A stretch of 64,000 bases of DNA from Eutrigla gurnardus (lineage: Eukaryota > Chordata > Actinopteri > Perciformes > Triglidae). Positions 20,001 through 30,202 of this stretch are shown in pieces. The translations under genes were made by a program, and so were the position numbers. The notes beneath the pieces are model-generated. The model was not told the origin of the DNA and ran no database searches. It saw only the letters and a list, made by a program, of their open reading frames with translations. The stretch's first letter is position 1. Every line of letters starts with the position of its first letter. The stretch lies in the NCBI GenBank assembly GCA_963514095.1, contig OY741281.1:14899882-14963881 (forward strand). Direction: 5' to 3'.

Positions 20001-20913
20001 ACTAAGTTAATGCTGTTATCAAACACTAAATCAAAACCTCAAAATCTGCCCTCAATTTTCTCTTCTCAGGGCTTAAAGATTGAGTGTGTTTCCAAATACA
20101 GATATCTTGGTATATTAATTGACGAATCCCTCTCTTTCACAAATCATATTCAGCAGCTGGTAAAAAGATTGAAGCTGAAACTGAGTTTTTATTTTAGGAT
20201 TAAATCCTGCCTTTCTTTTAACTCAAAAAAGAGACTGGTTGCTGCTACTTTTATGTCTGTTCTGGACTACGGCGATGTTGTATATATGCATGCCTCGTCT
20301 CAAAGCTTACATGCTCTTGATACTGTGTATCATGGAGCTCTGAGGTTCATCACTGGTTTTAAAGCACTGACTCATCACTGCACGCTGTATGAGCGGGTTG
20401 GATGGTCCTCCCTATCAATTCGCAGACTGAGACACCGGCATTTGCTAATTTACAAGGCAATCTTAGGTTTGCTTCCTTCTTACCTTTTGTCCTACATTAT
20501 CCGAAGTAATGCTGGGACTTACAATCTCCGGTCTCAGGATTTGTTCTTGCTGTCTGTCCCTAAAGTCAGAACTGAGCTGGGAAAGAAAGCTTTTAGATAT
20601 GCTGCTCCTTCTGCCTGGAACATATTGGAAAAAACTTTAAAGCAAAATGAATTGGTCTCGTTGAACTCTTTTAAGGTGAAATTGGATGACCTGGAGGCAG
20701 AAACATCAGGTTGTAGTTGTTTTGCCTGAGGCTTTTTATTACTGTAGCTGACCTTCAAATGTTGCTGTTTTTGTGTCCTTATTGTTTGTGTTTTAGTTGT
20801 GTGTATGAATGTTAATGTTGCTGCCTGTCTTGGCCAGGACACTCTTGTAAAAGAGATTTTTAATCTCAATGAGTCTTTTCCTGGTTAAATAAAGGTTAAA
20901 TAAAAATAAAATA
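17063..20913 (+). mobile_element. LINE of the CR1/L2/Rex1 group, near full length
   Basis: A 367-bp 5' leader, one long ORF (17430-20729) and a short 3' tail ending in TTAAATAAAGGTTAAATAAA-type repeats (20883-20913), a 3' end common in this LINE group in fish. The long open frame suggests recent arrival. I found no target duplication. The exact clade (Rex1 or another) would need a tree. Confidence 0.75.
17430..20729 (+). CDS. LINE endonuclease and reverse transcriptase, with NPGP (2A-like) leader
   Basis: 1099 residues from ATG 17430. Residues 9-26 are hydrophobic. At 112-133 a second hydrophobic run ends in SGNVQPNPGP, which looks like a 2A peptide but has N and Q where canonical 2A has D and E. 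An apurinic-type endonuclease follows (about 150-370): HLNVRSL, SETWL, GDLNLNW, SDHC. The RT (about 640-900) has YRPISKLS, LFIDLSKAFDTVDH, GVPQGSVLGPLLF and YADDT at 815. The C-terminal region, with SAWNILEKTLKQ and a cysteine-containing end (SGCSCFA), matches this LINE group. The protein nicks target DNA and copies the element RNA onto it. The frame has no breaks, so this copy could be functional. Confidence 0.85.
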   Translation: MEMQRNKWSLVSALCLSLLIYITGGSFHWNSGSGPEFRNTDHASYKGTCAFGCALNVTSFPFPLFFPCDTVDLICLTSVMTLQENFTSASCVFHDSNKDRRSLNESYRKSFMQKCLIILLLLMSGNVQPNPGPDISTGFDTPADFKERSGLGFLHLNVRSLVSKMDMMNIWAHSTDADIIVLSETWLSKSISDKDIMIRGYNVFRTDRPKRGGGVAIYIKNKFQVNVVLSKSVVKQFEFLALELEVSKSIPITVVGCYRTPSADNGALPSLMKLLSDLNSKELVALGDLNLNWLQPVSDDFRAYCNSLNLFQIVDSPTRPNIKNPEKSSLIDVILTNVPHKYSTTSIFANDISDHCVVATVRNTKLPKTKPRILLKRDLKHFSEQGFFQDLFYFDWEKISLIADVDHAWDFFYEGFNSIINKHAPLKKYRVKGRNNAWFTPDLSDLLQIRNLAWAKARRSKQDSDRLVFRQLRNECTVKIRKAKADYFLSQTTNNLNNPSKFWKIIKSLSENDNKGVELPPCIVTNEGKITDKAKMLDCFNEHFIASGFLFESSCPKHDCSSTEESVGQDPSNQTFSFSPVTSSEVHKALKLLDTTKAAGPDKLDPYFLMLAAHFIATPLTHIFNLCLNTNVIPCVWKSAFVVPLLKGGDPTILNNYRPISKLSVLAKVLESFVSDQLKDSLNSNNVLSDFQSGFRKMHSTTTAALKVLNDLIGSLDNKQHCAALFIDLSKAFDTVDHLVLKHRLYKAGLSQKTVGWFLNYLTDRTQCVQAEGCTSSSLILGKGVPQGSVLGPLLFILYINDIVLNVSNVKSHFYADDTVLYSSAPTPEGALSQLQLAFNTVQEHLYDLKLVLNADKTKLMLLSNTKSKPQNLPSIFSSQGLKIECVSKYRYLGILIDESLSFTNHIQQLVKRLKLKLSFYFRIKSCLSFNSKKRLVAATFMSVLDYGDVVYMHASSQSLHALDTVYHGALRFITGFKALTHHCTLYERVGWSSLSIRRLRHRHLLIYKAILGLLPSYLLSYIIRSNAGTYNLRSQDLFLLSVPKVRTELGKKAFRYAAPSAWNILEKTLKQNELVSLNSFKVKLDDLEAETSGCSCFA

Positions 20914-20921
20914 AAAACAAT

Positions 20922-21101
20922 TTATATAGCGCTTTTCTCTCTCTACAGGAATGACTGACATTCACCCATTCACTCACACATTCACACCCCGACAGCGGAG
21001 TCAACCACGCAGGGCGACAGCCAGCTCATCAGGAGCAATTAGGGTGAGGTGTCTTGCTCAGGGACACCAGGCACTCAGCCAAACGCTCTACCTCCTGAGC
21101 T
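20922..21101 (-). repeat. tRNA-derived SINE-like repeat, copy 2
   Basis: Same element as 311-482 and slightly longer. It abuts the LINE 3' end. 21102-21254 is short spacer with a C-run and no other feature. Confidence 0.6.
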
Positions 21102-21254
21102 AAACCCCCCCCCCCCACTATGACTATTTCTACTTGAGTAGAGCTAAAACAGTGTACGTGTTCTTGTATGTTGTTCAAGCAAACTAATCAAGCAAGTCTG
21201 ACATCGGCTATCTGATTGTCTCACAGTTTAAGATGTTCTCCGGAGAATTCTACC

Positions 21255-22874
21255 ATCTGTTTGTTGTACTGAGTAAACCAAAGTGTACAGACTGACAGAC
21301 TCTGATAATATGTTTCAACACTGAAACACCTATTTGATTGTCACCATTCAAAGCGCAATTAAATGTGCTATTATTTTACCATACACATATACTGAACGTG
21401 GAGTAAAATCAGTGTTTATATTCGTTTTTGTTTTTTTTGCTGCCACTGGATGCAACTGTCTGCCTTGCTTTAACAGAATAAAGGGTGTGGTATGAATCTC
21501 TGTGTCATATTTTATAAGTCCTTGTTTTATAATAGGATACAGAGTTGATTTTAAATTCACTTAGGGAGCACAAACAGACCCAGGAAGTGAACTGTGAAGT
21601 AAGTAAAGTTAACTAACAAGGACATTTTTAAGATATGCTGGCTGTAATATAATTGCACAGAATGAGATGGTCATTTAGTATTTAATTTAGTAGATTAGTT
21701 AGACTTAGACACAAGACTAGAGACGAGATTAACAGCGAGGTGGAAAAGCAGACACAAGGTGTATCACTAACACATCCTCAGTTTGTGTCACAGCCTCCGT
21801 TCTGTCTGGTGGAACATCACATTAATGTAAAGTTGCACCTCTGCAATCCCCCAGCTACAAAGCACATTTCCCATCTGAGTTCAATCTAAATTCCCGTCAT
21901 ATGTTTGTCTATGCGGCTGTTTTTATTGTTTAGTTTTATTGTTTTTCTAAGTTAGACGGTCACAGAATCTCCCTCCCTGCTGGATGACTGTTTATTTTCG
22001 TTTTGTGACGATTTGTGTTTTCGCAACGAAATCCTGGCAATTTCCCTGCGTGAGAAATACTAGGTGTGGCGTGTGAGCGTTTGAACAGTTTGAAATGCGT
22101 GACTTGAGAGCCCTGTTATGATAACATATTTGATTGATGTGACTTATTTGTCAGTGCCAGAGAAATTATCTGTTTCTTCCAGCGAAATGAAGTCGACTGT
22201 ACCATCTAAGAGGCCGCCTCCATTGCGTTACACCTTCAAGCCACGCCCAATGTTCTCTGATCGTTGTCAAAGCACGCACTGACGGCGAGTATGTGAATTC
22301 GTAAGTGGTAATAGTATTAATAGTCGTATAATATGACTGCTCCATCTTTACGGAACAACTAGATCTGATTGATTAAATCAATACATCAACTCCGCTGATA
22401 GCTCAGTGGTAGAGTTACTCCCCCCATCTACCGAGGCTGCCTGCAGTGGTCCCGGGTTTGAATCCGCCCTGCGGCCTTCTTTTATATCATGTCGTCCCTC
22501 TCTCTCAGCCCTTTAACTCTCACGCTGTCCTCCCGCAATAAAAAGCAGAAAAAATAACTTTAAACAAATGAATGTGTTGCTGAGATGTATTTTTATGGCG
22601 TGGTCGTGTATGACAATATCAGCCTCACTCTTTCAGCTGCAACCCCGGCGGTGTAAAACGGACTTGGGAGCAAATAAAATAAATATAAAAACATAATTCA
22701 AAGTAAGTAGGCTGCACACTGACACAGATAAATCATGCCCTCTGATGATAATCTGTATATCTCATAAAAACACCGTCAGGGACAGACAAAAGGGTTTTGC
22801 ATTTAGCACTGAATGCATAGCCCCTAGCTCCTGTTCGCAGTGGGTGGGCAATACAGTGGGTGAGTTCCGTTTGT
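21255..22874 (+). repeat. Long duplicated block, copy 2 (carries the empty Ginger site)
   Basis: Partner of 492-2092. It contains a second serpin 3'UTR relic (21263-21500, AATAAA at 21477-21482) and a second tRNA-like unit (22388-22474). At 22865-22874 it reads TTCCGTTTGT and continues into other sequence, so it preserves the site before Ginger insertion. Confidence 0.85.
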
Positions 22875-23307
22875 TTCACCTTTTTGTCAGGAAAGGGGGA
22901 CTGGGACGCAGGCGCGGACCCAGGGTGTCTAAAAGTTACCCAAGAGGGATAACCACAAAATCGCCAAGGCGATAGGAGGGAAGGGGGGGAAAGAAAACCC
23001 AACTAAACTGTTTAGAGCCACTACAGGCTTCCCTAATGAAACAAGGGGCTCAAATGCTTAACCTAACCACCGCTGCCAAGCAGCTGACCCAAAACCAAAA
23101 TTGTCCAGGAGACCCAGAAAACACACGGCAAATAACCACAAATATACACAAAGTACTGAGTTGCAAAACCACAGGGAGAACCTCTCACTACCTCTGAAGA
23201 TGAGATAATGAGTCAGCACAGAGCACTGGAGACTCAGAGTATTTGAAGGCTCCCCACACCTGGGCTTAATCAAAGACAATCAGTGCCACACACACCTGGT
23301 TGCAGTG
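22875..23307. repeat. Unclassified sequence
   Basis: No ORF with recognisable similarity. It has the feel of a repeat or LTR fragment (GTCAGGAAAGGGGGACTGG start, AGTATTTGAAGGCTCCCC near 23240), but I found no second copy in the window. Confidence 0.3.
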
Positions 23308-25165
23308 AGTGGCTGTATTCGAAACCGCATACTATACTGCTAGTACGTACTGATTTGGCCAAAATGTAGTATGCAGTATGCAGTATGCAAACAAAAGCAA
23401 ATTCTGCAGTATGCGAAAAGTTCCCGGATGTCGTACTGATTCGGAGAATATTTCCAGTATGCATCCGACCAGTCTACTCTGCCTACTGTTTCCCACAATG
23501 CAATGCGCTGGAGCCTGGATAAATCGAGTAATGACGGAGCAAGAGAGTGGGTGCAGTCGAATAGTCAAAAAATAAGGTCCTAACTCCTATTCCTATCTCC
23601 TATTCCTTGACCTCTGGGGAAAACGTCACGGGGTTAAGGAAAGCGATAGGAGAACTCAAAAGGACTTAGGAAAAGTCGACCGCGGTGCTCAGAGAATCCG
23701 ACCAGACTTTCACTAAGCTACGTCATTATAACGCGGCCGCTGATGATTGACAGCTGATGATCGGCACCGGCGATTGACGTGCGTCTGCGCTGGATAAACT
23801 ACAATAATGGACTACAAAAAACGCGTCGTCCACTTCTCCCCATGTTGGTTTTATAAACAGCTGGTTCACTGACCGGCTTCAGGTCCAGCAGCTCCTCCTT
23901 CCTGTTTGACCGTTGTTTTATTTAGTTTTCATTTGTGGTTTTAGTTTCGTTTTTGTCAAACATTTGTAACATGATTGAAATAAATAAAAAAACATTCAAT
24001 TATTATCACTGTCCACACATTTATCAACACTATTCCAATTACTACATGTCTGCATGAAAGTCATTGTTAAATATGCAAATACACATATCGTTTGTTTTCA
24101 TGAACGGCCGAGGTGTGCGGCACTTTAAATGTTGCTCTCGCAAAGAATTGTGGGTCGGCGTAATCTCCTTATCTATCGCATAGGAAGGTCCGTTGCATCC
24201 TATGCTAAAGGAGCTCTGAAAGGAAGCATTGGAGCTCCTTTCCTTTGCATTTAGAGAATCCGAACGGCTCTTATCATGGCGGCCACTTGTTTACTTCCGG
24301 GTCACTTCTTCAGTTAGGAACCTTCCTAAGCAAAAAAGACTATTCGACTGCACCCAACGTTTCCAGGGGAATACAAACGCCAGAGCGGAATCTATAAATA
24401 AAGTTTCTATTGAAAAAAAAACAAACGCCGGAGCTGGGACGAAAAAAAAAAAAAAAAAAAACGCCGGAGCAGTACGCCGTTTATATTTGTTATATTTGTT
24501 TACATAAGTACAGTGCATAGGCTACTTGATTATTGTGACGAAAGCTATATAGGTACAATAGAAATCCAGGCTGTTGTACATATGAAATGAAAAAAAGTAC
24601 TCTGTTAATTCAAACTTTTTTTTATTAATATTTGGTGATTTCTGTACATGCAGAGCTCCCGAGACAGCGCTATATACTGTATACTGTCCACTACAAACAG
24701 CGGTTAAGATAACTGGCTTGCTGTCTCCCCCGGGACGACGACGCATGTTGGCCGGCGGAACACCTCTGGAGACGGGCAGCTGCCTCTGAGACGACCCGCT
24801 CCTTCCGGAGCTTCACTTCTCCGAAAACATCGAGGCAAATTACTAAACAGCCGTCATTTGGGTAAACTAACCGCACATTGGGGATCTAAACGGTTACTTT
24901 CTCGCATGAAAAAATATAAAAATGTAATAAAGTGACATAATAACAGCGCTACAGCGGGAAATAAAACAGCTTTGTTTTATTTCTAACGCTGCCGGTCGCC
25001 ACGAAATGCATTCTGGGAAACTTGCATACTGCATACTGCGGTGTGAACGGCGTCTGTCTGCTGAAGTAGCATACTGAATCCCACATTCAGTACGCAGTAT
25101 ACAGTATATACTAACGCAGTATGTAGTAGGCAATACGGTAGTATGCGGTTTCAAATACAGCCACT
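23308..25165. mobile_element. 1.86-kb foldback DNA element
   Basis: Starts AGTGGCTGTATTCGAAACCG and ends with the inverted form (CGGTTTCAAATACAGCCACT), then both ends continue inward with imperfect TAGTATGCAGTATGC-type repeats. No transposase is present. A second inverted-repeat element lies inside (23549-24355). No clear target duplication was found, so the superfamily is open. Confidence 0.65.
23549..24355. mobile_element. Inner MITE with 18-bp perfect inverted repeats
   Basis: GGGTGCAGTCGAATAGTC at 23549-23566 is matched exactly in reverse complement at 24338-24355, followed inward by similar (A/G)GGTCCTAAC / TTAGGAACCT words. It has no coding potential. It may be a separate insertion or an internal part of the larger foldback element. 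Confidence 0.6.
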
Positions 25166-25214
25166 ACTCTAACCACTCTCACAGGGCCGGAAGCTTGAGT
25201 GCCCTCACACCTTT

Positions 25215-25425
25215 TTAATTTAAGTGATTGTGGCCAGACTCTAAATTGCCCGTAGGTGTGAATGTTAGTGTGAATGGTTGTCTGTCTCTATGTTAGCCCT
25301 GTGATAGACTGGCGTCCTGTCCAGGGTGTACCCTGCCTTCGCCCAATGATAGCTGGGATCGGCTCCAGCCCCCCCGCGACCCTGAATACAGGATAAGTGG
25401 TAGACAATGGATGGATGGATGGATG
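25215..25425 (+). repeat. Common teleost repeat ending in GGAT microsatellite, copy 1
   Basis: Shares CTAAATTGCCCGTAGGTGTG, GATAGACTGGCGTCCTGTCC and GGATCGGCTCCAGCC with 47617-47811, and ends with (GGAT)n. This repeat is abundant in teleost genomes. Confidence 0.75.
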
Positions 25426-25600
25426 ATTGTGGCCAGCTTAGGGCAGCCTTAGTATCAGTTAGCCCTTTTTCATCTATCCGTGGCTGTTGGGCACCACTGT
25501 TTGTCTATATATATTTTTTTTTATACAAAACCACAACAGAGTGATGGCCTCACATTCCTGTCGATTTTGTCGGGGTGCTATGGACCCCTCTGATGGCCAC

Positions 25601-26213
25601 TGTCACACCCCGCCTCGGGTGAAGGTAATGTAAACTCAATACACCGGACTTTCAAACCCAAAGGATGGCAAGGCACACAGTTGCAAATCGGTTTTCAACA
25701 ACATTTATTCCCCCAAAGTGTCAGATAAGTGCCAAAACATACAGAGGAGGCCAACACCCAAATATCTCAGTAGATATTTAGCATCTCGTGGAGAGCTGAG
25801 CACCCTGCTCAACACAGACAACCTCTTCTGGCAACAGCATACAGCAGACTGTCCGAAGGACAGCAGCTCACCCCTTTTATACCCCATGGCCCCTCCCACT
25901 AGACAGGCCCAATCAACAGGGGGATTATAACACTGTGGCATTTTGCAAGTCAACCATGAATAAACTCATCAAAAGTACAGCATGCATGTTAAAGTTCACT
26001 TCATTTTGTAGATTAGTGATTTTCACTAGTGTATTTAGGCCTGTCGCTCATTAATGTCCAATGTCAATGTCCAGTGTCCCCCTTTGACACAAGGGAAAAT
26101 GGTTTGGCCCAATTTGGGCCACTAAGTGGCAGCAGGTGTTTCCTGACACCATCCATCAATGCGCGCCACCGATAGGCAGCTAAACAGCCAGGGACAGTGG
26201 TCAAACTGTCACA
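25601..26213 (-). repeat. Gypsy 2 LTR (3' LTR)
   Basis: Minus strand begins TGTGACAGTTTG and ends GGTGTGACA. It is preceded by the polypurine tract GAGAGGAGGGAGGTGA (26214-26229). The pol stop codon lies inside its first 13 bases. Confidence 0.9.
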
Positions 26214-29089
26214 TCACCTCCCTCCTCTCCAGGAACTGCAAGTTCAGGAAGGCGGGACAGGTAATCGGCAAGCAAGTTCGTTTTTCCAGCTCTGTGAGTA
26301 ATATTGAAGCAATACGGCTGTAATGCCAAGTACCATCTGGTGACACGGGAGTTCTTATCCCTCATGGAGTTGATCCAGCTCAATGCCCGGTGGTCCGTTT
26401 CCAAATCAAAGGTCCGTCCAAGAAGATAATACCGAAGGCTGTCCAATGCCCACTTGATGGCAAGGCATTCCTTTTCAATTGCAGAGTACCTAGTTTCTCT
26501 GGGATGCAGTTTACAGCTCAAATAGAGAAGAGGGCATTCCTCACCCTCCTTTCCTTGTGCTAGGAAGGCTCCAAGGCCCACTCCAGAGGCATCGACTTGA
26601 ACAAGGAATCTTTGGTTAAAGTCAGGACTTTGCAAGACCGGCGAAGAGCACAAGATGGCTTTGACATTGGAGAAGGCAGTTTCACATCTTTCTGACCATT
26701 TCACCGGATTAGGGGATGCTTTGGTAGTCAGATCTACAAGAGGAGCCGTGATGGTAGAGAAATGTGGCACAAATCTCCTGTACCTGCCAGAAAGCCCCAA
26801 GAATGACCGGACTTGCTTCTTTGTCCGTGGTCTAGGACTGTCTCGGATTGCCTTCACCTTGTCCACCTGAGGACGTATTTGGCCATTGCCAAGATGGTAG
26901 CCCAGATAACAAACCTCCGTTTTGGCCCACTCACATTTCTGGGTGTTAAGTGTGAGGCCAGCGGAATGGATCCGGAGCAAGATCTGACGCAGGTGAATAA
27001 GATGGTCTTCCCAGGAAGTACTAAAGACCACCACGTCATCAAGATACGCAGCGGAAAACTGGGCACATCCCTGCAGCGCTCGATCCATAAGCCGCTGAAA
27101 AGTGGCAGGGGCTCCATGGAGTCCGAAAGGCATGACTGTGTAATGATAGAGACCCTTTGGGCCACGGAAGGCAGTGTACTCCCTTGATTCCTTCTCCAAA
27201 GGCACTTGCCAATATCCTTTACACAGGTCAAGGGTGGTAATGAACACAGCTTTGCCAAGCTTCTCAAGGAGTTCATCAATTCGTGGCATAGGATAAGCAT
27301 CGAATTTAGAAACTGCATTCACTTTTCGTAGGTCATTACAGAGTCGTATAGTGTTGTCCTTCTTTGGAACAAGAACAATGGGATTACACCACTCACTGTC
27401 TGAGGGTTCGATCACTCCTAGATCCAGCATGGTTTGTATCTCATTGTTGAGGGGTTCCGTCATTCGCTCAGGCACCCTGTATGGGCGTTGACGGATAGGG
27501 GTAGGGTTCTTTAACCGAATGACATGCTCGATTAGTGGAGTTTTCCCGGGCTTTCCACTGAAAAGGTCTGGGAACTCCTCACACACCTGCAAGAGTTCAA
27601 GGGCGGGTTGTTCATGCAAGTGACTCACGTCAGGTTGCTGTGATGTAGTAAGCATGGCTAGATCTGTATCCTCTTCGGCATCCTCCATTTCCACTTCCCG
27701 TGCCAGCATCACCTTTTCCACTCGTAACTCCTTGTTCCGAGTAAGTCCTCGACTGTCCTGGACGTCAGTTCCTTCCACAGATCCTTTCCTCTCCTTCCAT
27801 TCCTTTAGAAGGTTGATGTGGTATACCTGGGAACGGGTAAGTACTGGATTAGCCTCTTGAATGGCTGGGGTTGAATTGGAATTCACCCGCTTCTGGCATG
27901 CCTGATGCACAAGGTCATGGAGAATGGGAAAGTCTCTGCCTAAGATCATGTCATGGGGCATGTCTTCAAGAACCCCCACCCGGAGCAAGAAAGCCTGGTC
28001 TTCAATGACGACGGTCACATCAGTCACTGGATATCTTCTTTGATCACCATGGACACACTGTATGGCTGTGGCATGCCGATAGTCAAGATTGCCAAGCAAG
28101 ACAAAGGAATGGTTAAGCAGTGTCATAGAGCTACCTGTGTCAAGTAATGCTTGCACTTGACGACCGTTAACACGAGCTGGGATCATGATAGGCTCAGTAT
28201 CAGGTTCAGGATCTGGTGCTCGGAACGGTGCCACAACTGAAGCTGGGTGAGATGTATGCGGCACATGACAGAAGCTGGACAGTTTGGGCCCTTTCAAAGG
28301 ACAGACTGAGGCCCAATGCCCTGGCTGTTGACAGTGGAAGCAGATGAGATCCTTCACTGGACCCGGTCTCGAGAATCCTTTCTCCCCAAAGGTGCCTGGA
28401 ACACTCACGGGTCCACTGGCTCTGTGCTCACCTCCTTTGTGAGACACGTCAGCTGCCCCTTGGGCTCCTACTCGGGTATTCTGTTGCCTTGGCGTTCTGA
28501 GACCTTTGCGAGCATTCAAGTACTGGCCTGCAAGCTTAGCCGCAGTAAGTCCATCTTCTGGCTCGTGTTCCTTGACCCAGGTCTTCATTTCGTTGGGAAG
28601 CATGCGCAGCATTTGCTCAAGAATGACAAGCTCGGCGATGTCATCTTTGGACCGCTGCTCTGGCTTGATCCATCTTCTGTAGAGTCCTTTGAGTCTGTTA
28701 TAAGTCTCCCTGGGAGATTCACCAGGGGGAATGTAGGTTGACCGGAACTGAAGTCTGTATGTCTCAGGAGAGATGTCGAATTTTGCAAGGAGTGCTTCTT
28801 TAAGGCTAGCGTAGACGTTGGAGTCGTCTTCCTCCATCGCGGAGTAGGCATCCAGGGCTTTACCTGTCAAGAGAGGAATGAGCCGACAAGCCCATTCAGA
28901 CGGAGGCCAGCCCCAGGTGCGAGCGATCCGCTCAAAGCGCACAAGAAAGTTCTCAAGGTCCTCTCCCTCTTGGAAAGGAAGCATCTTTGGCCCTGGACGC
29001 AGAGGTGTGTTGGAAGAATCTCTGGACGGAGACGGAGGAGGATTTGGTGTTGAAGCTTGAGATCTGGGAATGGCTGTGGGCGTCTGCAC
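26201..29089 (-). CDS. Gypsy 2 gag-pol: capsid, CCHC, protease, RT, RNase H
   Basis: 962 codons are open from 29089. Residues about 35-195 are a capsid-like helical domain (FLVRFERIARTWGWP; LAGQYLNARKG) that resembles the SCAN-type Gag of Gmr1-like elements. CCHC lies at 250-263 (CFHCQQPGHWASVC), the protease at LLDTGSS (D317), and YHINLLKEWKER at 423-434. RT follows with LCNDLRKVN, GYWQVPL and YLDD at 682-685, then RNase H (VQVDASGVGLGAFL; LETDHRALSW; LLADYLSRL). In relatives the integrase lies before the YHINLLKEW linker; here the linker follows the protease region directly with the frame kept. The N-terminal Gag start is in another frame (see 29145-29571). Confidence 0.85.
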   Translation of the reverse strand: MQTPTAIPRSQASTPNPPPSPSRDSSNTPLRPGPKMLPFQEGEDLENFLVRFERIARTWGWPPSEWACRLIPLLTGKALDAYSAMEEDDSNVYASLKEALLAKFDISPETYRLQFRSTYIPPGESPRETYNRLKGLYRRWIKPEQRSKDDIAELVILEQMLRMLPNEMKTWVKEHEPEDGLTAAKLAGQYLNARKGLRTPRQQNTRVGAQGAADVSHKGGEHRASGPVSVPGTFGEKGFSRPGPVKDLICFHCQQPGHWASVCPLKGPKLSSFCHVPHTSHPASVVAPFRAPDPEPDTEPIMIPARVNGRQVQALLDTGSSMTLLNHSFVLLGNLDYRHATAIQCVHGDQRRYPVTDVTVVIEDQAFLLRVGVLEDMPHDMILGRDFPILHDLVHQACQKRVNSNSTPAIQEANPVLTRSQVYHINLLKEWKERKGSVEGTDVQDSRGLTRNKELRVEKVMLAREVEMEDAEEDTDLAMLTTSQQPDVSHLHEQPALELLQVCEEFPDLFSGKPGKTPLIEHVIRLKNPTPIRQRPYRVPERMTEPLNNEIQTMLDLGVIEPSDSEWCNPIVLVPKKDNTIRLCNDLRKVNAVSKFDAYPMPRIDELLEKLGKAVFITTLDLCKGYWQVPLEKESREYTAFRGPKGLYHYTVMPFGLHGAPATFQRLMDRALQGCAQFSAAYLDDVVVFSTSWEDHLIHLRQILLRIHSAGLTLNTQKCEWAKTEVCYLGYHLGNGQIRPQVDKVKAIRDSPRPRTKKQVRSFLGLSGRYRRFVPHFSTITAPLVDLTTKASPNPVKWSERCETAFSNVKAILCSSPVLQSPDFNQRFLVQVDASGVGLGAFLAQGKEGEECPLLYLSCKLHPRETRYSAIEKECLAIKWALDSLRYYLLGRTFDLETDHRALSWINSMRDKNSRVTRWYLALQPYCFNITHRAGKTNLLADYLSRLPELAVPGEEGGDVTV

Positions 29090-29144
29090 ACGAAGACTAC
29101 CATCAGAAGGAAGGTTAAGAGGAGGGTTAGCATTTTGGCTAACA

Positions 29145-29571
29145 GAGTTATGTTAGGCACTGTAATGGCAGTTTTTAACTGCTGAATTTCACGGACCAAT
29201 ACACCCTCCCTACGTTGCTGGCCAATCAAAAAGTTTTTGAACATGTCAACCAGTGTAGGTTCACCTGGCATTGTTGCAGGCCCCGGTGGCTCAGCAGACC
29301 ACCTAGCCTTTCTAGACCCCTTTTTGTCCCGCTTAGGCCTAGCCCCCGAGTTCTCATAACTTTGAACATCTTCTTCAGACTCCTCGGTATTCCATCCAAA
29401 TCCTTCACGATCCTCAACAATGGCCGCCGCCCCTTCCAGCTCCATAGCCATGGCCCTCGGATTGGCCACCTCTTCAGCCTCCTCTGTAATTGCTAGCACT
29501 GACACTTGGGATCGTAACCCACTCCTCGCTCTGCCTCTGCCAGGCTTGTTAAAACCTCTGTGGCCTGCCAT
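29145..29571 (-). pseudogene. Gypsy 2 gag, N-terminal part (frameshifted)
   Basis: From ATG 29571 the frame reads AGHRGFNKPGRGRARSG, an acidic stretch, and TLVDMFKNFLIGQQRREGVL, a helical Gag start. Near 29145-29160 the reading frame must change to continue into the 962-codon frame, whose own frame has a TAA at about 29150. This is probably a one-base indel in this copy; I see no good slippery site. Confidence 0.65.
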
Positions 29572-29588
29572 CCCACCACTGCCACCAA
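29572..29588 (-). other. Gypsy 2 primer-binding site, probably tRNA-Leu
   Basis: Two bases inside the 5' LTR the minus strand reads TGGTGGCAGTGGTGGGAT. Its complement ends CCCACCACTGCCACCA, which from memory is close to the 3' end of tRNA-Leu. Confidence 0.55.
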
Positions 29589-29589
29589 T

Positions 29590-30202
29590 TGTCACACCCC
29601 GCCTCGGGTGAAGGTAATGTAACCTCAATACACCGGACTTTCAAACCCAAAGGATGGCAAGGCACACAGTTGCAAATCGGTTTTCAACAACATTTATTCC
29701 CCCAAAGTGTCAGATAAGTGCCAAAACATACAGAGGAGGCCAACACCCAAATATCTCAGTAGATATTTAGCATCTCGTGGAGAGCTGAGCACCCTGCTCA
29801 ACACAGACAACCTCTTCTGGCAACAGCATACAGCAGACTGTCCGAAGGACAGCAGCTCACCCCTTTTATACCCCATGGCCCCTCCCACTAGACAGGCCCA
29901 ATCAACAGGGGGATTATAACACTGTGGCATTTTGCAAGTCAACCATGAATAAACTCATCAAAAGTACAGCATGCATGTTAAAGTTCACTTCATTTTGTAG
30001 ATTAGTGATTTTCACTAGTGTATTTAGGCCTGTCGCTCATTAATGTCCAATGTCAATGTCCAGTGTCCCCCTTTGACACAAGGGAAAATGGTTTGGCCCA
30101 ATTTGGGCCACTAAGTGGCAGCAGGTGTTTCCTGACACCATCCATCAATGCGCGCCACCGATAGGCAGCTAAACAGCCAGGGACAGTGGTCAAACTGTCA
30201 CA
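29590..30202 (-). repeat. Gypsy 2 LTR (5' LTR)
   Basis: Partner of 25601-26213, with one visible difference. GCCAC target duplication follows. Confidence 0.9.

Larger units (their letters stand above)
25601..30202 (-). mobile_element. Gypsy LTR retrotransposon 2: very young, no integrase
   Basis: LTRs 25601-26213 and 29590-30202 (613 bp each) differ at only one base that I can see (near 25635 versus 29623). Target duplication is GCCAC (25596-25600 and 30203-30207). The internal region has gag, CCHC, protease, RT and RNase H, then runs straight into the 3' LTR. Integrase is absent both after RNase H and between protease and RT, the position it takes in Gmr1-like Gypsy elements. Such an element must have been integrated by an integrase supplied by a relative. 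Confidence 0.9.

Noticed and set aside
25705..25953. Identical 82-codon ORFs at 25705-25953 and 29694-29942
   Set aside because: They lie inside the two LTRs of Gypsy 2 and are identical because the LTRs are.
26201..26213. Premature end of Gypsy 2 pol within the LTR
   Set aside because: The stop inside the LTR start is compatible with a normal end after RNase H in elements with this domain order; it is not evidence of damage by itself.
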